From assembly GCA_050248155.1 (NCBI GenBank), contig JBFWSW010000016.1:1-64000 (forward strand): 64,000 nt of DNA, given 5' to 3'. This document shows, one piece after another, positions 26,113 to 34,059 of the stretch. Each line of letters starts with the position of its first letter. Position 1 is the stretch's first letter. This stretch comes from VFMC01 sp050248155 (GTDB taxonomy: Bacteria; Actinomycetota; Acidimicrobiia; Acidimicrobiales; Ilumatobacteraceae). Below the pieces are notes generated by a model that was given only the letters and a program-made list of their open reading frames with translations, was not told where the DNA came from and did not search any database. The position numbers and the translations under genes were made by a program.

Positions 26113-26430
26113 ATGACCCATCCCTCACAGGACATGCCCGTGTTCACCGATCACCAGGTCCTCGACCGGCGGGGCACGAAGGTCGGCAACGTCGTGGACG
26201 TCGTGTCCGACCCGAGCACCCTCGAACCCCGCTGGTTCGTCGTCGACCCTGGTGCGCTGAAGTCAGCCCACTACGTCCCCGTGGCGGGGTCGTATCAGAC
26301 CGAGGCGGGCGACATCGTCGTCCCGTACGACGGCGACTCGGTGAAGCACGCGCCGAAGGCCCACCGCGACCACATCGTGACTCCCGAGCTCGAGCACGAG
26401 ATCAGGGAGCACTACGGCCTGGTCGTCTGA
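26113..26430 (+). CDS. PRC-barrel domain protein, 105 aa
   Basis: Small protein with a beta-barrel-like PRC pattern: DHQVLDRRGTKVGNVVDVVSD, then RWFVVDPGALKSAHYVPVAG and DIVVPYDGDSVKHAPK. PRC domains occur in RNA-processing and photosynthetic H-subunits and as free-standing actinobacterial proteins. The function is unknown; a structural or stress role is guessed in relatives. ATG at 26113. Its last 19 bases overlap the tetR gene, read the other way. Confidence 0.8.
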   Translation: MTHPSQDMPVFTDHQVLDRRGTKVGNVVDVVSDPSTLEPRWFVVDPGALKSAHYVPVAGSYQTEAGDIVVPYDGDSVKHAPKAHRDHIVTPELEHEIREHYGLVV

Positions 26431-27005
26431 CCCATCGCCCCGATCGCGGCGAGGGCCATCGACCGGAGCACGTTGCCGAGCTCGGTGACCGTTCCTCGGT
26501 CGAGGTACGGCGTCGAGTTCACGAGACCGATCGCGGCTTGCGCGGCCGACGTCAGCGTCGTTCGCTGCTGATCGGGGAACAGCTGCACGATCACGTCCAC
26601 CCACACGTCGACGTACTGGCGTTGCAACGACCTCACACGGTGCGCGTCAGCCGGCTCGAGGTGGTGGAGGTCGCGTGTGTGGACGACGATCAGGTGAGGC
26701 TCCGACAGCGCGAAGTCGACCTGTTGACCGACGAGCCGCTCGAGCGCGTCGGCCGGTGACGACGACAGCTCGACGCAGCGGAGCCCACCGGCCAGCAGGC
26801 GCTCGCTGATGTCGACCAGCATCGCCGCGAGGAGCGCCTGCTTGCCCGGGTAGTGCCAGTAGATCGCGGGGCCGGAGACGCCTGCTGCGGCGCCGATGTC
26901 GTCGATGCTCGTCGCGCCGTACCCCCGTTGCGCGAACAGCCGCGCCGCCTCGGTGGCGATCGCCGCGGACCGCGACGAGCCGTTCCGGGACGGGGGTGAG
27001 GCCAC
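26412..27005 (-). CDS. TetR-family transcriptional regulator, 197 aa
   Basis: The N-terminal helix-turn-helix is canonical: ATEAARLFAQRGYGATSIDDIGAAAGVSGPAIYWHYPGKQALLAAML, with the TetR helix 3 at about 48-54. The ligand domain has no recognisable motif. GTG start at 27005. Divergent from an acyl-CoA dehydrogenase, with two palindromes between them that are likely operators; TetR proteins in this position usually control acyl-CoA or fatty-acid genes. Ends convergently into the PRC gene. Confidence 0.9.
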   Translation of the reverse strand: MASPPSRNGSSRSAAIATEAARLFAQRGYGATSIDDIGAAAGVSGPAIYWHYPGKQALLAAMLVDISERLLAGGLRCVELSSSPADALERLVGQQVDFALSEPHLIVVHTRDLHHLEPADAHRVRSLQRQYVDVWVDVIVQLFPDQQRTTLTSAAQAAIGLVNSTPYLDRGTVTELGNVLRSMALAAIGAMGQTTRP

Positions 27006-27019
27006 CTGCGCACCCTAAC

Positions 27020-27066
27020 GAACGTTCACGAGCGCCGTGTGGCGTGCTACTTTAACGATCGTTCAA
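27020..27066. promoter_or_regulatory. two operator-like palindromes between tetR and the acyl-CoA dehydrogenase gene
   Basis: Site 1 is GAACGTTC (27020-27027), a perfect 8-base palindrome within AACGAACGTT. Site 2 is AACGATCGTT (27054-27063), a perfect 10-base palindrome that extends to 14 matching positions of 16 at 27051-27066 (TTTAACGATCGTTCAA). The centres are 35 bases apart. Site 2 ends 22 bases from the ATG at 27089 and site 1 begins 14 bases from tetR's start. AACG/CGTT half sites suit TetR binding and autoregulation. Confidence 0.6.
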
Positions 27067-27088
27067 TCTCTCGACGATCGGGGTTCCG

Positions 27089-28225
27089 ATGACGCAGTTC
27101 GACGACGAGCACGAGGCGTTCCAGATGGTCGTCCGCGACTTCGCCCGGCGCGAGCTCGCCCCGAACGTCGACCGTTGGGAGGCCGCAGGCGAGCTCCCCC
27201 TGGAAGCCGTGTCGGCGATGGCCGAGCTCGGCCTGTTCGGGATCGTGTTCCCCGAGCGGTGGGGTGGCGCCGGCGGCGACTTCACGTCGCTCTGCCTCGC
27301 CATCGAGGAGATCGGCGCGGTCAGCCAGTCACTGGGCATCACCTTGTCGGCGGCCGTCGGGCTCGGCGCGAACCCGATCCACTCCTTCGGCACGGAGGAC
27401 CAGAAGGACCTGTGGCTCGCCGACCTGGTCGCGGGTCGCACGCTCGGTGCGTTCGGCCTCACCGAACCCGATGCGGGCAGCGACGCCGGAGGCACGCGCA
27501 CGAGGGCCGCGCTCGACGGTGACGAGTGGGTGATCGACGGTTCGAAGGCGTTCATCACCAACTCCGGCACGCCGATCACCTCGATCATCACCGTCACCGC
27601 ACGCACCGACGACGGCATCAGCGCGTTCGTCGTCCCGGCAGGCACGCCCGGGCTCCACGTCGAGCCGGCCTATCGCAAGCTGGGCTGGCATGCCAGCGAC
27701 ACACATGGCCTGACGTTGTCGGAGTGCCGAGTGCCGGCGGCCAACATGTTGGGCAGCCCGGGCGACGGGCTGCGCAACTTCCTCGCCATCCTCGACGACG
27801 GTCGCGTCGCGATCTCGGCGCTGGCGGTGGGCTGCGCCCGCGCGTGCCTCGAGCTGTCGGTCGAGTACGCGCAGAGCCGTCAGGCGTTCGGCGGCCCGAT
27901 CGGCCGCTTCCAGGGCCTCGCCTTCCAGCTCGCCGACCTCGCGGTCGCCGTCGAGAACAGCCGCCACCTCACCTACGAGGCGGCACGGTTGAAAGATGTC
28001 GGTCAGCCGTTCAAGCAGGCCGCCGCGATGGCCAAGCTGTACTCCACCGAGACGGCCGTCTCGGCCACGCGGCTCGCGACGCAGGTCTTCGGCGGGTCCG
28101 GCTTCATCGAGGAGACGCCGGTCGCGCGGTTGTACCGCGACGCGAAGGTGCTCGAGATCGGCGAGGGCACGAGCGAGATCCAACGGCTCGTCATCGCTCG
28201 CGGCCTCGGCCTCCCCGTGGAATGA
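27089..28225 (+). CDS. acyl-CoA dehydrogenase, 378 aa
   Basis: Flavoprotein that desaturates acyl-CoA thioesters. Signatures are LGAFGLTEPDAGSDAGG, WVIDGSKAFITNSGTP, the adenine-binding QVFGGSGFIEETPVARLYRDAKV and the catalytic-base segment IGEGTSEIQRLVIAR near the C-terminus. The acid-base Glu sits in EGTSEIQ as in short/medium-chain enzymes. The next gene begins ten bases downstream, an acyl-CoA carboxyltransferase, and this pair recalls branched-chain amino acid breakdown, where dehydrogenation precedes carboxylation. TetR control is likely. Confidence 0.93.
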   Translation: MTQFDDEHEAFQMVVRDFARRELAPNVDRWEAAGELPLEAVSAMAELGLFGIVFPERWGGAGGDFTSLCLAIEEIGAVSQSLGITLSAAVGLGANPIHSFGTEDQKDLWLADLVAGRTLGAFGLTEPDAGSDAGGTRTRAALDGDEWVIDGSKAFITNSGTPITSIITVTARTDDGISAFVVPAGTPGLHVEPAYRKLGWHASDTHGLTLSECRVPAANMLGSPGDGLRNFLAILDDGRVAISALAVGCARACLELSVEYAQSRQAFGGPIGRFQGLAFQLADLAVAVENSRHLTYEAARLKDVGQPFKQAAAMAKLYSTETAVSATRLATQVFGGSGFIEETPVARLYRDAKVLEIGEGTSEIQRLVIARGLGLPVE

Positions 28226-28235
28226 TCGTGGCACC

Positions 28236-29783
28236 GTGAACGACCAGCCGATCAGCGACGAGCTCGCGCGACGTTCCGGTCGTGCGCGGTCGGGCAACCG
28301 TGACGTGCAGGGTGGGCGTGAGGCGGCCAAGTTGGCCCGGCAGAACAAGCTGTTCGTACGGGACCGGATCGCGTTGTTGGCCGACGAGGGGTCCTTCGTC
28401 GAGGACGGGCTGCTGGCGAACACGTTGGCGGACGACCTGCCGGCCGACGGTGTCGTGACCGGGCTCGGGCGGGTCGACGGTCGATCGGTGTACATCGTGG
28501 CCAACGACCCGACGGTGAAGGCTGGGTCGTGGGGTGCGCGCACGGTCGAGAAGATCGTGCGCGCCACCGAGCACGCGCTGCGGCACGAGACCCCGATGTT
28601 CTGGTTGATCGACTCGGCGGGCGCGCGCATCACCGATCAGGTCGAGCTGTTCCCCGGCCGGCGGGGGGCGGGTCGGATCTTCTCGAACCAGGTGAAGCTG
28701 TCGGGCAAGGTGCCACAGATCTGCTGCCTGTTCGGCCCGTCCGCTGCGGGTGGCGCGTACATCCCGGCGTTCTGCGACGTGGTGTTCATGGTCGAGGGCA
28801 ACGCGTCGATGTACCTCGGCTCGCCACGTATGGCCGAGGAGGTCATCGGCGAGCACGTCACGCTCGAGGAGATGGGCGGTGCACGGATGCACGCGACCGT
28901 CTCGGGATGCGGCGACAACCTCGCCGTCGACGACGCCGATGCGATCGACCAGGCGCGCCACCTGTTCTCGTACTTGCCGTCGTCGTGGCGCGAGGTGCCA
29001 CACCAGTTCGACGCCGAGCCGGCGGCGATCGAACTGCGCCGCGAGGTGTTGCCCGCGGAAGAGAGCGCCGGGTACGACATGCACCGCGTCCTCGACGGCA
29101 TCGTCGACGCGCACAGCTTCATGTCGTTGAAGCCGCTGTTCGCGCCCGAGCTGATCACCGGCTTCGGGCGGCTCGACGGGCACACGATCGGCATCGTCGC
29201 CAACAACCCGATGCACAAGGGCGGCGTGCTGTTCGGCGACTCGGCCGACAAGGCCGCCCGCTTCGTGTGGATGTGCGACGCGTACAACATCCCGCTGCTG
29301 TTCCTCGCCGACGTGCCCGGGTTCATGATCGGCACCCAGGTCGAGCGCGAGGGCATCATCCGCCACGGGGCGAAGATGATCACCGCGGTCACCGAGGCGA
29401 CGGTGCCGAAGATCTGCGTCGTCGTCCGCAAGGCCTACGGTGCCGGTCTGTACGCGATGTGCGGCCCTGCGTTCGACCCCATCGCCACCCTCGCCCTGCC
29501 CACCGCGAAGATCGCCGTGATGGGCCCCGAGGCAGCCGTCAACGCCGTGTTCGCCAACAAGATCGCCGAGATCACCGACCCCGCCGAGCGCGCCGCCTAC
29601 GTCGCCGAGCGCCGTGTCGAGTACGAGACCGACGTCGACCTCTACCGCCTCGCGAGCGAGCTCGTCATCGACGCCGTCGTCCCGTTCGAAGCCCTGCGCG
29701 ACGAGATCGCCCGTCGTTTCAGCGCCGCCGACCCAACCGACCGCCACGCCGTCGCCAAGCACCACGCCGTCTACATGGGCTGA
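28236..29783 (+). CDS. acyl-CoA carboxylase carboxyltransferase (beta) subunit, 515 aa
   Basis: Biotin-dependent carboxyltransferase with N and C halves. The first active-site motif lies in LFGPSAAGGAYIPAFCD and the second in VVRKAYGAGLYAMCG; PRMAEEVIGEHVTLEEMGGARMHA is the usual acyl-CoA binding region. It transfers CO2 from carboxybiotin to acetyl-, propionyl- or methylcrotonyl-CoA; the acyl specificity cannot be read. No alpha (biotin carboxylase) subunit gene is in the window. GTG start at 28236. Co-transcribed with the dehydrogenase. Confidence 0.92.
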   Translation: MNDQPISDELARRSGRARSGNRDVQGGREAAKLARQNKLFVRDRIALLADEGSFVEDGLLANTLADDLPADGVVTGLGRVDGRSVYIVANDPTVKAGSWGARTVEKIVRATEHALRHETPMFWLIDSAGARITDQVELFPGRRGAGRIFSNQVKLSGKVPQICCLFGPSAAGGAYIPAFCDVVFMVEGNASMYLGSPRMAEEVIGEHVTLEEMGGARMHATVSGCGDNLAVDDADAIDQARHLFSYLPSSWREVPHQFDAEPAAIELRREVLPAEESAGYDMHRVLDGIVDAHSFMSLKPLFAPELITGFGRLDGHTIGIVANNPMHKGGVLFGDSADKAARFVWMCDAYNIPLLFLADVPGFMIGTQVEREGIIRHGAKMITAVTEATVPKICVVVRKAYGAGLYAMCGPAFDPIATLALPTAKIAVMGPEAAVNAVFANKIAEITDPAERAAYVAERRVEYETDVDLYRLASELVIDAVVPFEALRDEIARRFSAADPTDRHAVAKHHAVYMG

Positions 29784-29820
29784 CGCGCGGCGGGCGACAC
29801 GGCATCGGTACGCTCCGGCG

Positions 29821-30252
29821 ATGGCCGTACCTGCGCGACTCTCCATCGTCACCCTCGGCGTCGCCGACCTGCCCCGGGCCCGCGCCTTCTACGAGTCGCT
29901 CGGCTGGCGGGTGACGAGTGGGTCGAGCGACGAGATCGTCTGGTTCGCGACGGCCGACTCGCTGCTCGGCCTGTACCCCCGCACCGAGCTCGCCGCCGAT
30001 GCGCAGCTCTCGCCCGGCTCGGCGAGCGAGTTCGGCGGCGTGATGCTCGGGCTCAACGTCGAGAGCGAGGCCCTCGTCGACGCGGTGCTCGACGAAGCAG
30101 TGGCGGCCGGCGCCCGCCTGATCGCGGCACCGGTCCGTGCCGACTGGGGCGGCTACCGGGGCTACTTCGCCGATCCCGACGGCCATCCGTGGGAGGTGCT
30201 GTACCACCCGTACATGACCTTCCGCGGGGACGGCTCGCTGGTGAACGACTGA
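29821..30252 (+). CDS. VOC-superfamily (glyoxalase/bleomycin resistance-like) protein, 143 aa
   Basis: One vicinal-oxygen-chelate unit pair: LSIVTLGVADLPRARAFYESLGW at the start and DWGGYRGYFADPDGHPWEVLYHP at the end, which carries candidate metal ligands His and Glu. The function could be isomerase, dioxygenase or antibiotic binding; the substrate is not deducible. ATG at 29821, 37 bases after the carboxyltransferase stop, so it may be the last gene of that unit. It ends one base from the convergent enolase-superfamily gene. Confidence 0.88.
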   Translation: MAVPARLSIVTLGVADLPRARAFYESLGWRVTSGSSDEIVWFATADSLLGLYPRTELAADAQLSPGSASEFGGVMLGLNVESEALVDAVLDEAVAAGARLIAAPVRADWGGYRGYFADPDGHPWEVLYHPYMTFRGDGSLVND

Positions 30253-30253
30253 G

Positions 30254-31420
30254 TCAGTCGATGCGGCCGGTCTCGTGGTCGGTGAACACCTCGGCGTAGG
30301 TGCCGCCCTTCACGTGCGGGTAGTCGTCGAACACCGCTTCGTCGAACTCGATGCCGAGGCCGGGCTTGCCGGGCACGATCGCGACGCCGTCACGGATGCA
30401 GGTGAGGGCGAGCTCGGGCGCGACGTTGTCGACGAGTGGCTGGTGCGGGTCGATGTCCCACTCGATCATCGGGACGTCGGCCACCGCCGCCCACTGCAGG
30501 TTCGCGGCGAGACCGATCGCGGTCGGCCCGCCGACGTGCGGGATGACCTCGAGCCCGATCTGCTTGGCGATCGTGGCGATCTCGAGGCAGGCGAGGAGGC
30601 CGCCGCACAGCGTGGCGTCGGGCTGGAACACGTGGATGGCCTGACGTTCGGCGAGCATGCGGTACTGCGCCGGTGAGTAGATGCGCTCGCCGCCGGCGAT
30701 GCGCACGGGCAACGACCGCGCCGCGAGCCGCGCCAGGCCGTCGACGTCGTACTGCGGGCAGGGCTCTTCGAAGAAGTACACGCCCAACGGCTTCAGCCGC
30801 TCGGTGAGGGCGATCGCCTCCTCGGGCGAGTAGCCCCAGTACGCGTCGGCCATGATCCGTCGCTCGGGGCCGATGTGGTCCTTGACCACGCGCACGAGCT
30901 CGACGTCGGAGTCGGGGTTCTTGCCGAGACGGACCTTGACGTTGCGAAACCCGACCGAGAGCGCCTGGTCGAAGTAGTGCGCGTGCCAGTCGGCCGACTC
31001 CTCGAACATCGTCGTCCCGGTGCCGTAGAGCGGGATGCGGTCGATGCCGCCTCCGAGCAAGGTCGAGACGGGTACGCCGTGTGCCTTGCCGAGCGCGTCC
31101 CACAGCGCGATCTCGACTGCGCCGATCACCTGGCTCGTCAGGCCCTCCCACCCGAGGTACCCGTCGAGCAGCACGTGCATCTGCCCCAGGCGAGCTCGGA
31201 TGGCCGACGCGTCGGTGCCGACGAGGTTCGGCGCGATGACGTCGCGCACGACGGTCTCGACGACCGTCGGATAGCTGTGACCCCAGTTGGACGACGCCTC
31301 GCCCCAGCCGACCACCCCGTCGCTCGTCTGCACGCGCACGACGACGAAGCCACGCTGCATCGGCGGGTCGGTCTTGTGATAGCTGAGGCACCGCGCGGTG
31401 AGGGACTCGATCGTGCTCAT
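30254..31420 (-). CDS. enolase-superfamily dehydratase (mandelate racemase subgroup-like), 388 aa
   Basis: N-terminal capping domain (1-125) plus a TIM-barrel. Visible catalytic elements are K162-x-R164 (VKVRLGK), metal ligands Asp192 (MADAYWGY), Glu218 (FFEEP) and Glu245 (AGGERIY), and the His-Asp dyad Asp268 (QPDAT) and His295 (IPHVGGP). The dyad is the mandelate-racemase subgroup hallmark, mostly acid-sugar dehydratases. K-x-R rather than K-x-K is a subgroup feature. Last gene of a four-gene arm; its ATG overlaps the ATPase stop (ATGA). A sugar-acid substrate is inferred. Confidence 0.85.
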   Translation of the reverse strand: MSTIESLTARCLSYHKTDPPMQRGFVVVRVQTSDGVVGWGEASSNWGHSYPTVVETVVRDVIAPNLVGTDASAIRARLGQMHVLLDGYLGWEGLTSQVIGAVEIALWDALGKAHGVPVSTLLGGGIDRIPLYGTGTTMFEESADWHAHYFDQALSVGFRNVKVRLGKNPDSDVELVRVVKDHIGPERRIMADAYWGYSPEEAIALTERLKPLGVYFFEEPCPQYDVDGLARLAARSLPVRIAGGERIYSPAQYRMLAERQAIHVFQPDATLCGGLLACLEIATIAKQIGLEVIPHVGGPTAIGLAANLQWAAVADVPMIEWDIDPHQPLVDNVAPELALTCIRDGVAIVPGKPGLGIEFDEAVFDDYPHVKGGTYAEVFTDHETGRID

Positions 31421-32220
31421 GACACCGGTTCCTCCTGCTGCGCCTCGGCGCGAGCGTCGTGTCCGCTGAACAGCATCGCCGACAGGCGATCGCAGATCTC
31501 GTGGAACTCGGGCATCCGCAGCAGCTCGGGCCGGCGCGGTCGCGGCAGGTCGATCGGCACGACGGCCTGGATGCGGCCGGGCCTCGGGGTCATCACGACG
31601 ACCTGATCGGCGAGGAACACGGCCTCGGAGATCGAGTGGGTGACGAGCAGCGTCGTCGTCGCCCGCTCGGTCCAGATGCGCTGCAACTCGATGTTCAGGC
31701 GTTGACGCGTCATCTCGTCGAGCGCACCGAAGGGCTCGTCGAGCAGCAGCAAGCGCGGCTCGGCCACCAGCGCCCGGGCGATGGCGACGCGCTGGCGCAT
31801 GCCACCCGACAGCTGCGACGGCCGGGCGGTCTCGAACCCGTCGAGGCCGACCAATCGCACGAGGTCGGCGATCGCCGACTTCGGCACGTCGGCGCCGGTC
31901 GCCTCGACGGCGAGCTTGATGTTCGCGGTGACGGAGCGCCATGCGAGCAGCGCCGGGTCCTGGAAGGCGACGCCGATGTGGTGGGCGCGGCGAGCGACCT
32001 CGGGTGGCTCGCCGTGCACGAGCACGCGACCACTCGTCGGTGCTTCGAGCCCGGCGAGGATGCGCAGGATCGTCGACTTGCCGCAGCCCGAGGGGCCGAG
32101 CAGCGCGATGAACGATCCCTCCGCCGTGTGCAGGTCGACGTCGGTGAGCGCCAGCACCGGCTGTCGACCCACGCTGAACTCCTTGCACAGCCCGTCGATG
32201 GCGATGCCCTCTCCGGTCAT
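31417..32220 (-). CDS. ABC transporter ATPase, SsuB/TauB/nitrate-type, 267 aa
   Basis: Walker A is GPSGCGKST at residues 42-50, Q-loop FQDPALLAW, signature SQLSGGMRQRVAIARAL, Walker B LLLLDEPFGALD, and the switch His in LLVTHSISEAVFLADQVVVM. The spacing and the FGALDEMTRQRLNIELQRIW segment match the nitrate/sulfonate/taurine importer ATPases. Its partners, the fused permease at 35127 and binding protein at 36737, lie in the divergent arm. ATG overlaps the regulator stop (ATGA). Confidence 0.92.
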   Translation of the reverse strand: MTGEGIAIDGLCKEFSVGRQPVLALTDVDLHTAEGSFIALLGPSGCGKSTILRILAGLEAPTSGRVLVHGEPPEVARRAHHIGVAFQDPALLAWRSVTANIKLAVEATGADVPKSAIADLVRLVGLDGFETARPSQLSGGMRQRVAIARALVAEPRLLLLDEPFGALDEMTRQRLNIELQRIWTERATTTLLVTHSISEAVFLADQVVVMTPRPGRIQAVVPIDLPRPRRPELLRMPEFHEICDRLSAMLFSGHDARAEAQQEEPVS

Positions 32221-32819
32221 GATGCCTCCTCTCTCGCGGTCGGCGGATGGTGGCGGGTGACCACCAGCAGCAGCCGTACATCCTCGTCGCCCTCGACCTG
32301 CCACCGGTGCGGCACCTCGCCCGCGTGCACCAGGCAGTCGCCGGCGCGCAACGAGCGGCTCGGCCGGCCGACGAAGTCGACGCGGAGCGCCCCATCGATG
32401 AGGAACAGCACCTTGTCACCTGGGTGTTGGAACCAGACGTCGAGATCGTCGGACGGCGCGGCGCGGTACTCGTAGATCTCGAGGTCGCGTGACTGATCGG
32501 CCAGCACGACGCGACCGACCGCGGAGGCCGGACGGTCGCTCGACGGCACCATGTCGCCATCGGCGGCGCCGACGAAGTGGACGTCGTCGGACGGCGTCGA
32601 CGGCAGCAGGGATGCCGGGCTGACACCGAGTGCATCAGCGATCCGGTACAGCGACGACAGCGACGGAGCGGTGATGCCCCGCTCGGTCTGGCTGACGAAC
32701 GCCTGGCTGATCCCGCATCGACTGGCGAGCGCCCGGGTGGAGAGGCCCGCCGCTTCGCGCGCGGCACGCACGGCACGGCCGATCGCGACGAAGGTGGGGT
32801 CGAGGTCGGTGGCGGTCAT
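32217..32819 (-). CDS. XRE-family regulator with C-terminal cupin domain, 200 aa
   Basis: An N-terminal XRE helix-turn-helix (REAAGLSTRALASRCGISQAFVSQTERG, about residues 20-47) is joined to a cupin sensor (about 105-190, VWFQHPGDKVLFLIDGALRVDF then LRAGDCLVHAGEVPHRW). Such MerR-free cupin-HTH proteins usually sense a small metabolite and repress a catabolic operon. It sits inside the deaminase-ATPase operon, so it most likely regulates this locus, including the divergent Rieske arm. Both ends overlap neighbours by ATGA junctions. Confidence 0.9.
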   Translation of the reverse strand: MTATDLDPTFVAIGRAVRAAREAAGLSTRALASRCGISQAFVSQTERGITAPSLSSLYRIADALGVSPASLLPSTPSDDVHFVGAADGDMVPSSDRPASAVGRVVLADQSRDLEIYEYRAAPSDDLDVWFQHPGDKVLFLIDGALRVDFVGRPSRSLRAGDCLVHAGEVPHRWQVEGDEDVRLLLVVTRHHPPTAREEAS

Positions 32820-33946
32820 GCCCCTCGCTCATCCCGGCGCTCGCCCCGGCGCTCGTCCCGGCTGAAACGTGCAGTGAGCCCGGCATCGCATCGGAGCCGG
32901 TCGATCTCGACCTCGAACGCGGCCTGCAGGGCCCGCTGCTCGTCGGCCGGCGCCCAGCAGGCCTCGATCCCGGCGAGGCACAGGTCCTCGACCTCGTCGA
33001 GGCTCCACCCGAACGCAGTCGCGACGGCATGCACCTCGTCTGCGGCGTCGACGCCGAACATCTCGGCGTTGTCGGAGCTCACGGTCACGATCACACCAGC
33101 GTCGCGCATGGTGGCGATGGGATGCGCAGAGATGCTCGGGATGATGCCGATCGCGACGTTCGAGGTCGGGCAGCACGTGAGGGGGATGCGCCGTTCGGCG
33201 ATCTCGGCCATCAGGAGGGGATCGTGCACCAGGCTGACGCCGTGATCGATGCGCTCGACCCCGACGACGTCGATGCCGGCGCGGATGTCGGCCGCCGGTC
33301 CCTCCTCGCCGAGGTGCATCGTCGTCCGCCAGCCACGCACGCGGGCGTGGTCGAACGGACCGGCGAACGCGGCGAGGTCGACGCCGATCTCGCCGGCGTC
33401 GCCACCCACCCCGACGAGGACGTCCCGGTCGCAGCCGTCCGCCAGATCGAGCAGCTCCATCGCCGCAGCCGGTCCGGAGGGCTTGTCGACGTCCATGATC
33501 ATCCGGCAGGCGATGCCGAAGTCGGCACGGGCGTCGCGCACACCGGCTTCGAGCCCGCGCCAGATGGTGGTGAAGGCGACACCGTGGCGCATGAGGAACG
33601 TCGGTGAGAAGAACATCTCGCGATATCGCACACCGGCGGCAGCTGCGATGCCGAGCGCCTCGTAGGTCACTCGGCGGATGTCGTCTTCGTCGACGAGCGT
33701 GCGGCAGACGAGGTCGAACACCCGGAGGAAGTCGGTCAGGTCGCGATACCGGTACAGCTCGGCCGGATCGTCGACGCCGAGGTCGATGCCGTTGCGCGCG
33801 GCGAGCTCGGCCACGGTGGCCGCGCGTGCTGCCCCCTCGACGTGCACGTGCAGCTCGACCTTCGGCAGCGCGCGCACATGGGCGAGATCCGGCACCGATC
33901 CCGCGGATCCCCCCTGACCAGATCCCCCGTGAGTAGTCACACTCAT
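32816..33946 (-). CDS. adenosine/adenine deaminase-family amidohydrolase, 376 aa
   Basis: Zinc amidohydrolase of the ADA family. Motifs in order: H33-x-H35 (ELHVHVEG), H211-x-x-E214 (MHLGEEG), H235 (RIDHGVSL), and D292 (TVSSDNAEMFG). In ADA and adenine deaminases the last motif is D-D; here the second residue is Asn293, at a position that contacts the purine in ADA, so the substrate is probably not plain adenosine. First gene of the four-gene arm. Its 3' end encodes a DERR/GERR/DERG repeat. ATG at 33946. Confidence 0.85.
   Translation of the reverse strand: MSVTTHGGSGQGGSAGSVPDLAHVRALPKVELHVHVEGAARAATVAELAARNGIDLGVDDPAELYRYRDLTDFLRVFDLVCRTLVDEDDIRRVTYEALGIAAAAGVRYREMFFSPTFLMRHGVAFTTIWRGLEAGVRDARADFGIACRMIMDVDKPSGPAAAMELLDLADGCDRDVLVGVGGDAGEIGVDLAAFAGPFDHARVRGWRTTMHLGEEGPAADIRAGIDVVGVERIDHGVSLVHDPLLMAEIAERRIPLTCCPTSNVAIGIIPSISAHPIATMRDAGVIVTVSSDNAEMFGVDAADEVHAVATAFGWSLDEVEDLCLAGIEACWAPADEQRALQAAFEVEIDRLRCDAGLTARFSRDERRGERRDERGA
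32827..32862. repeat. three tandem 12-base units in the 3' end of the deaminase gene
   Basis: The units GCTCATCCCGGC, GCTCGCCCCGGC and GCTCGTCCCGGC follow each other at 32827-32862, and differ by one or two bases. On the coding strand they encode a charged Arg/Glu/Gly-rich tail of the deaminase. In-frame period suggests recent slippage expansion with no effect on the catalytic core. Confidence 0.75.
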
Positions 33947-34059
33947 CACGGCGACGTTAGTCGTCGGTGCGCGCAGCGGCCGGCGACCCGCAATACGGCA
34001 GTGTGAACGCTGTGCGCGTCGACCAGTCGGCGGATCGTGAGTATGTACAGTGATCACCG

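Noticed and set aside
33929..33940. GTGA-N4-TCAC inverted repeat near the deaminase start
   Set aside because: It lies inside the coding sequence, arms are four bases, and chance is likely in this GC-rich context.
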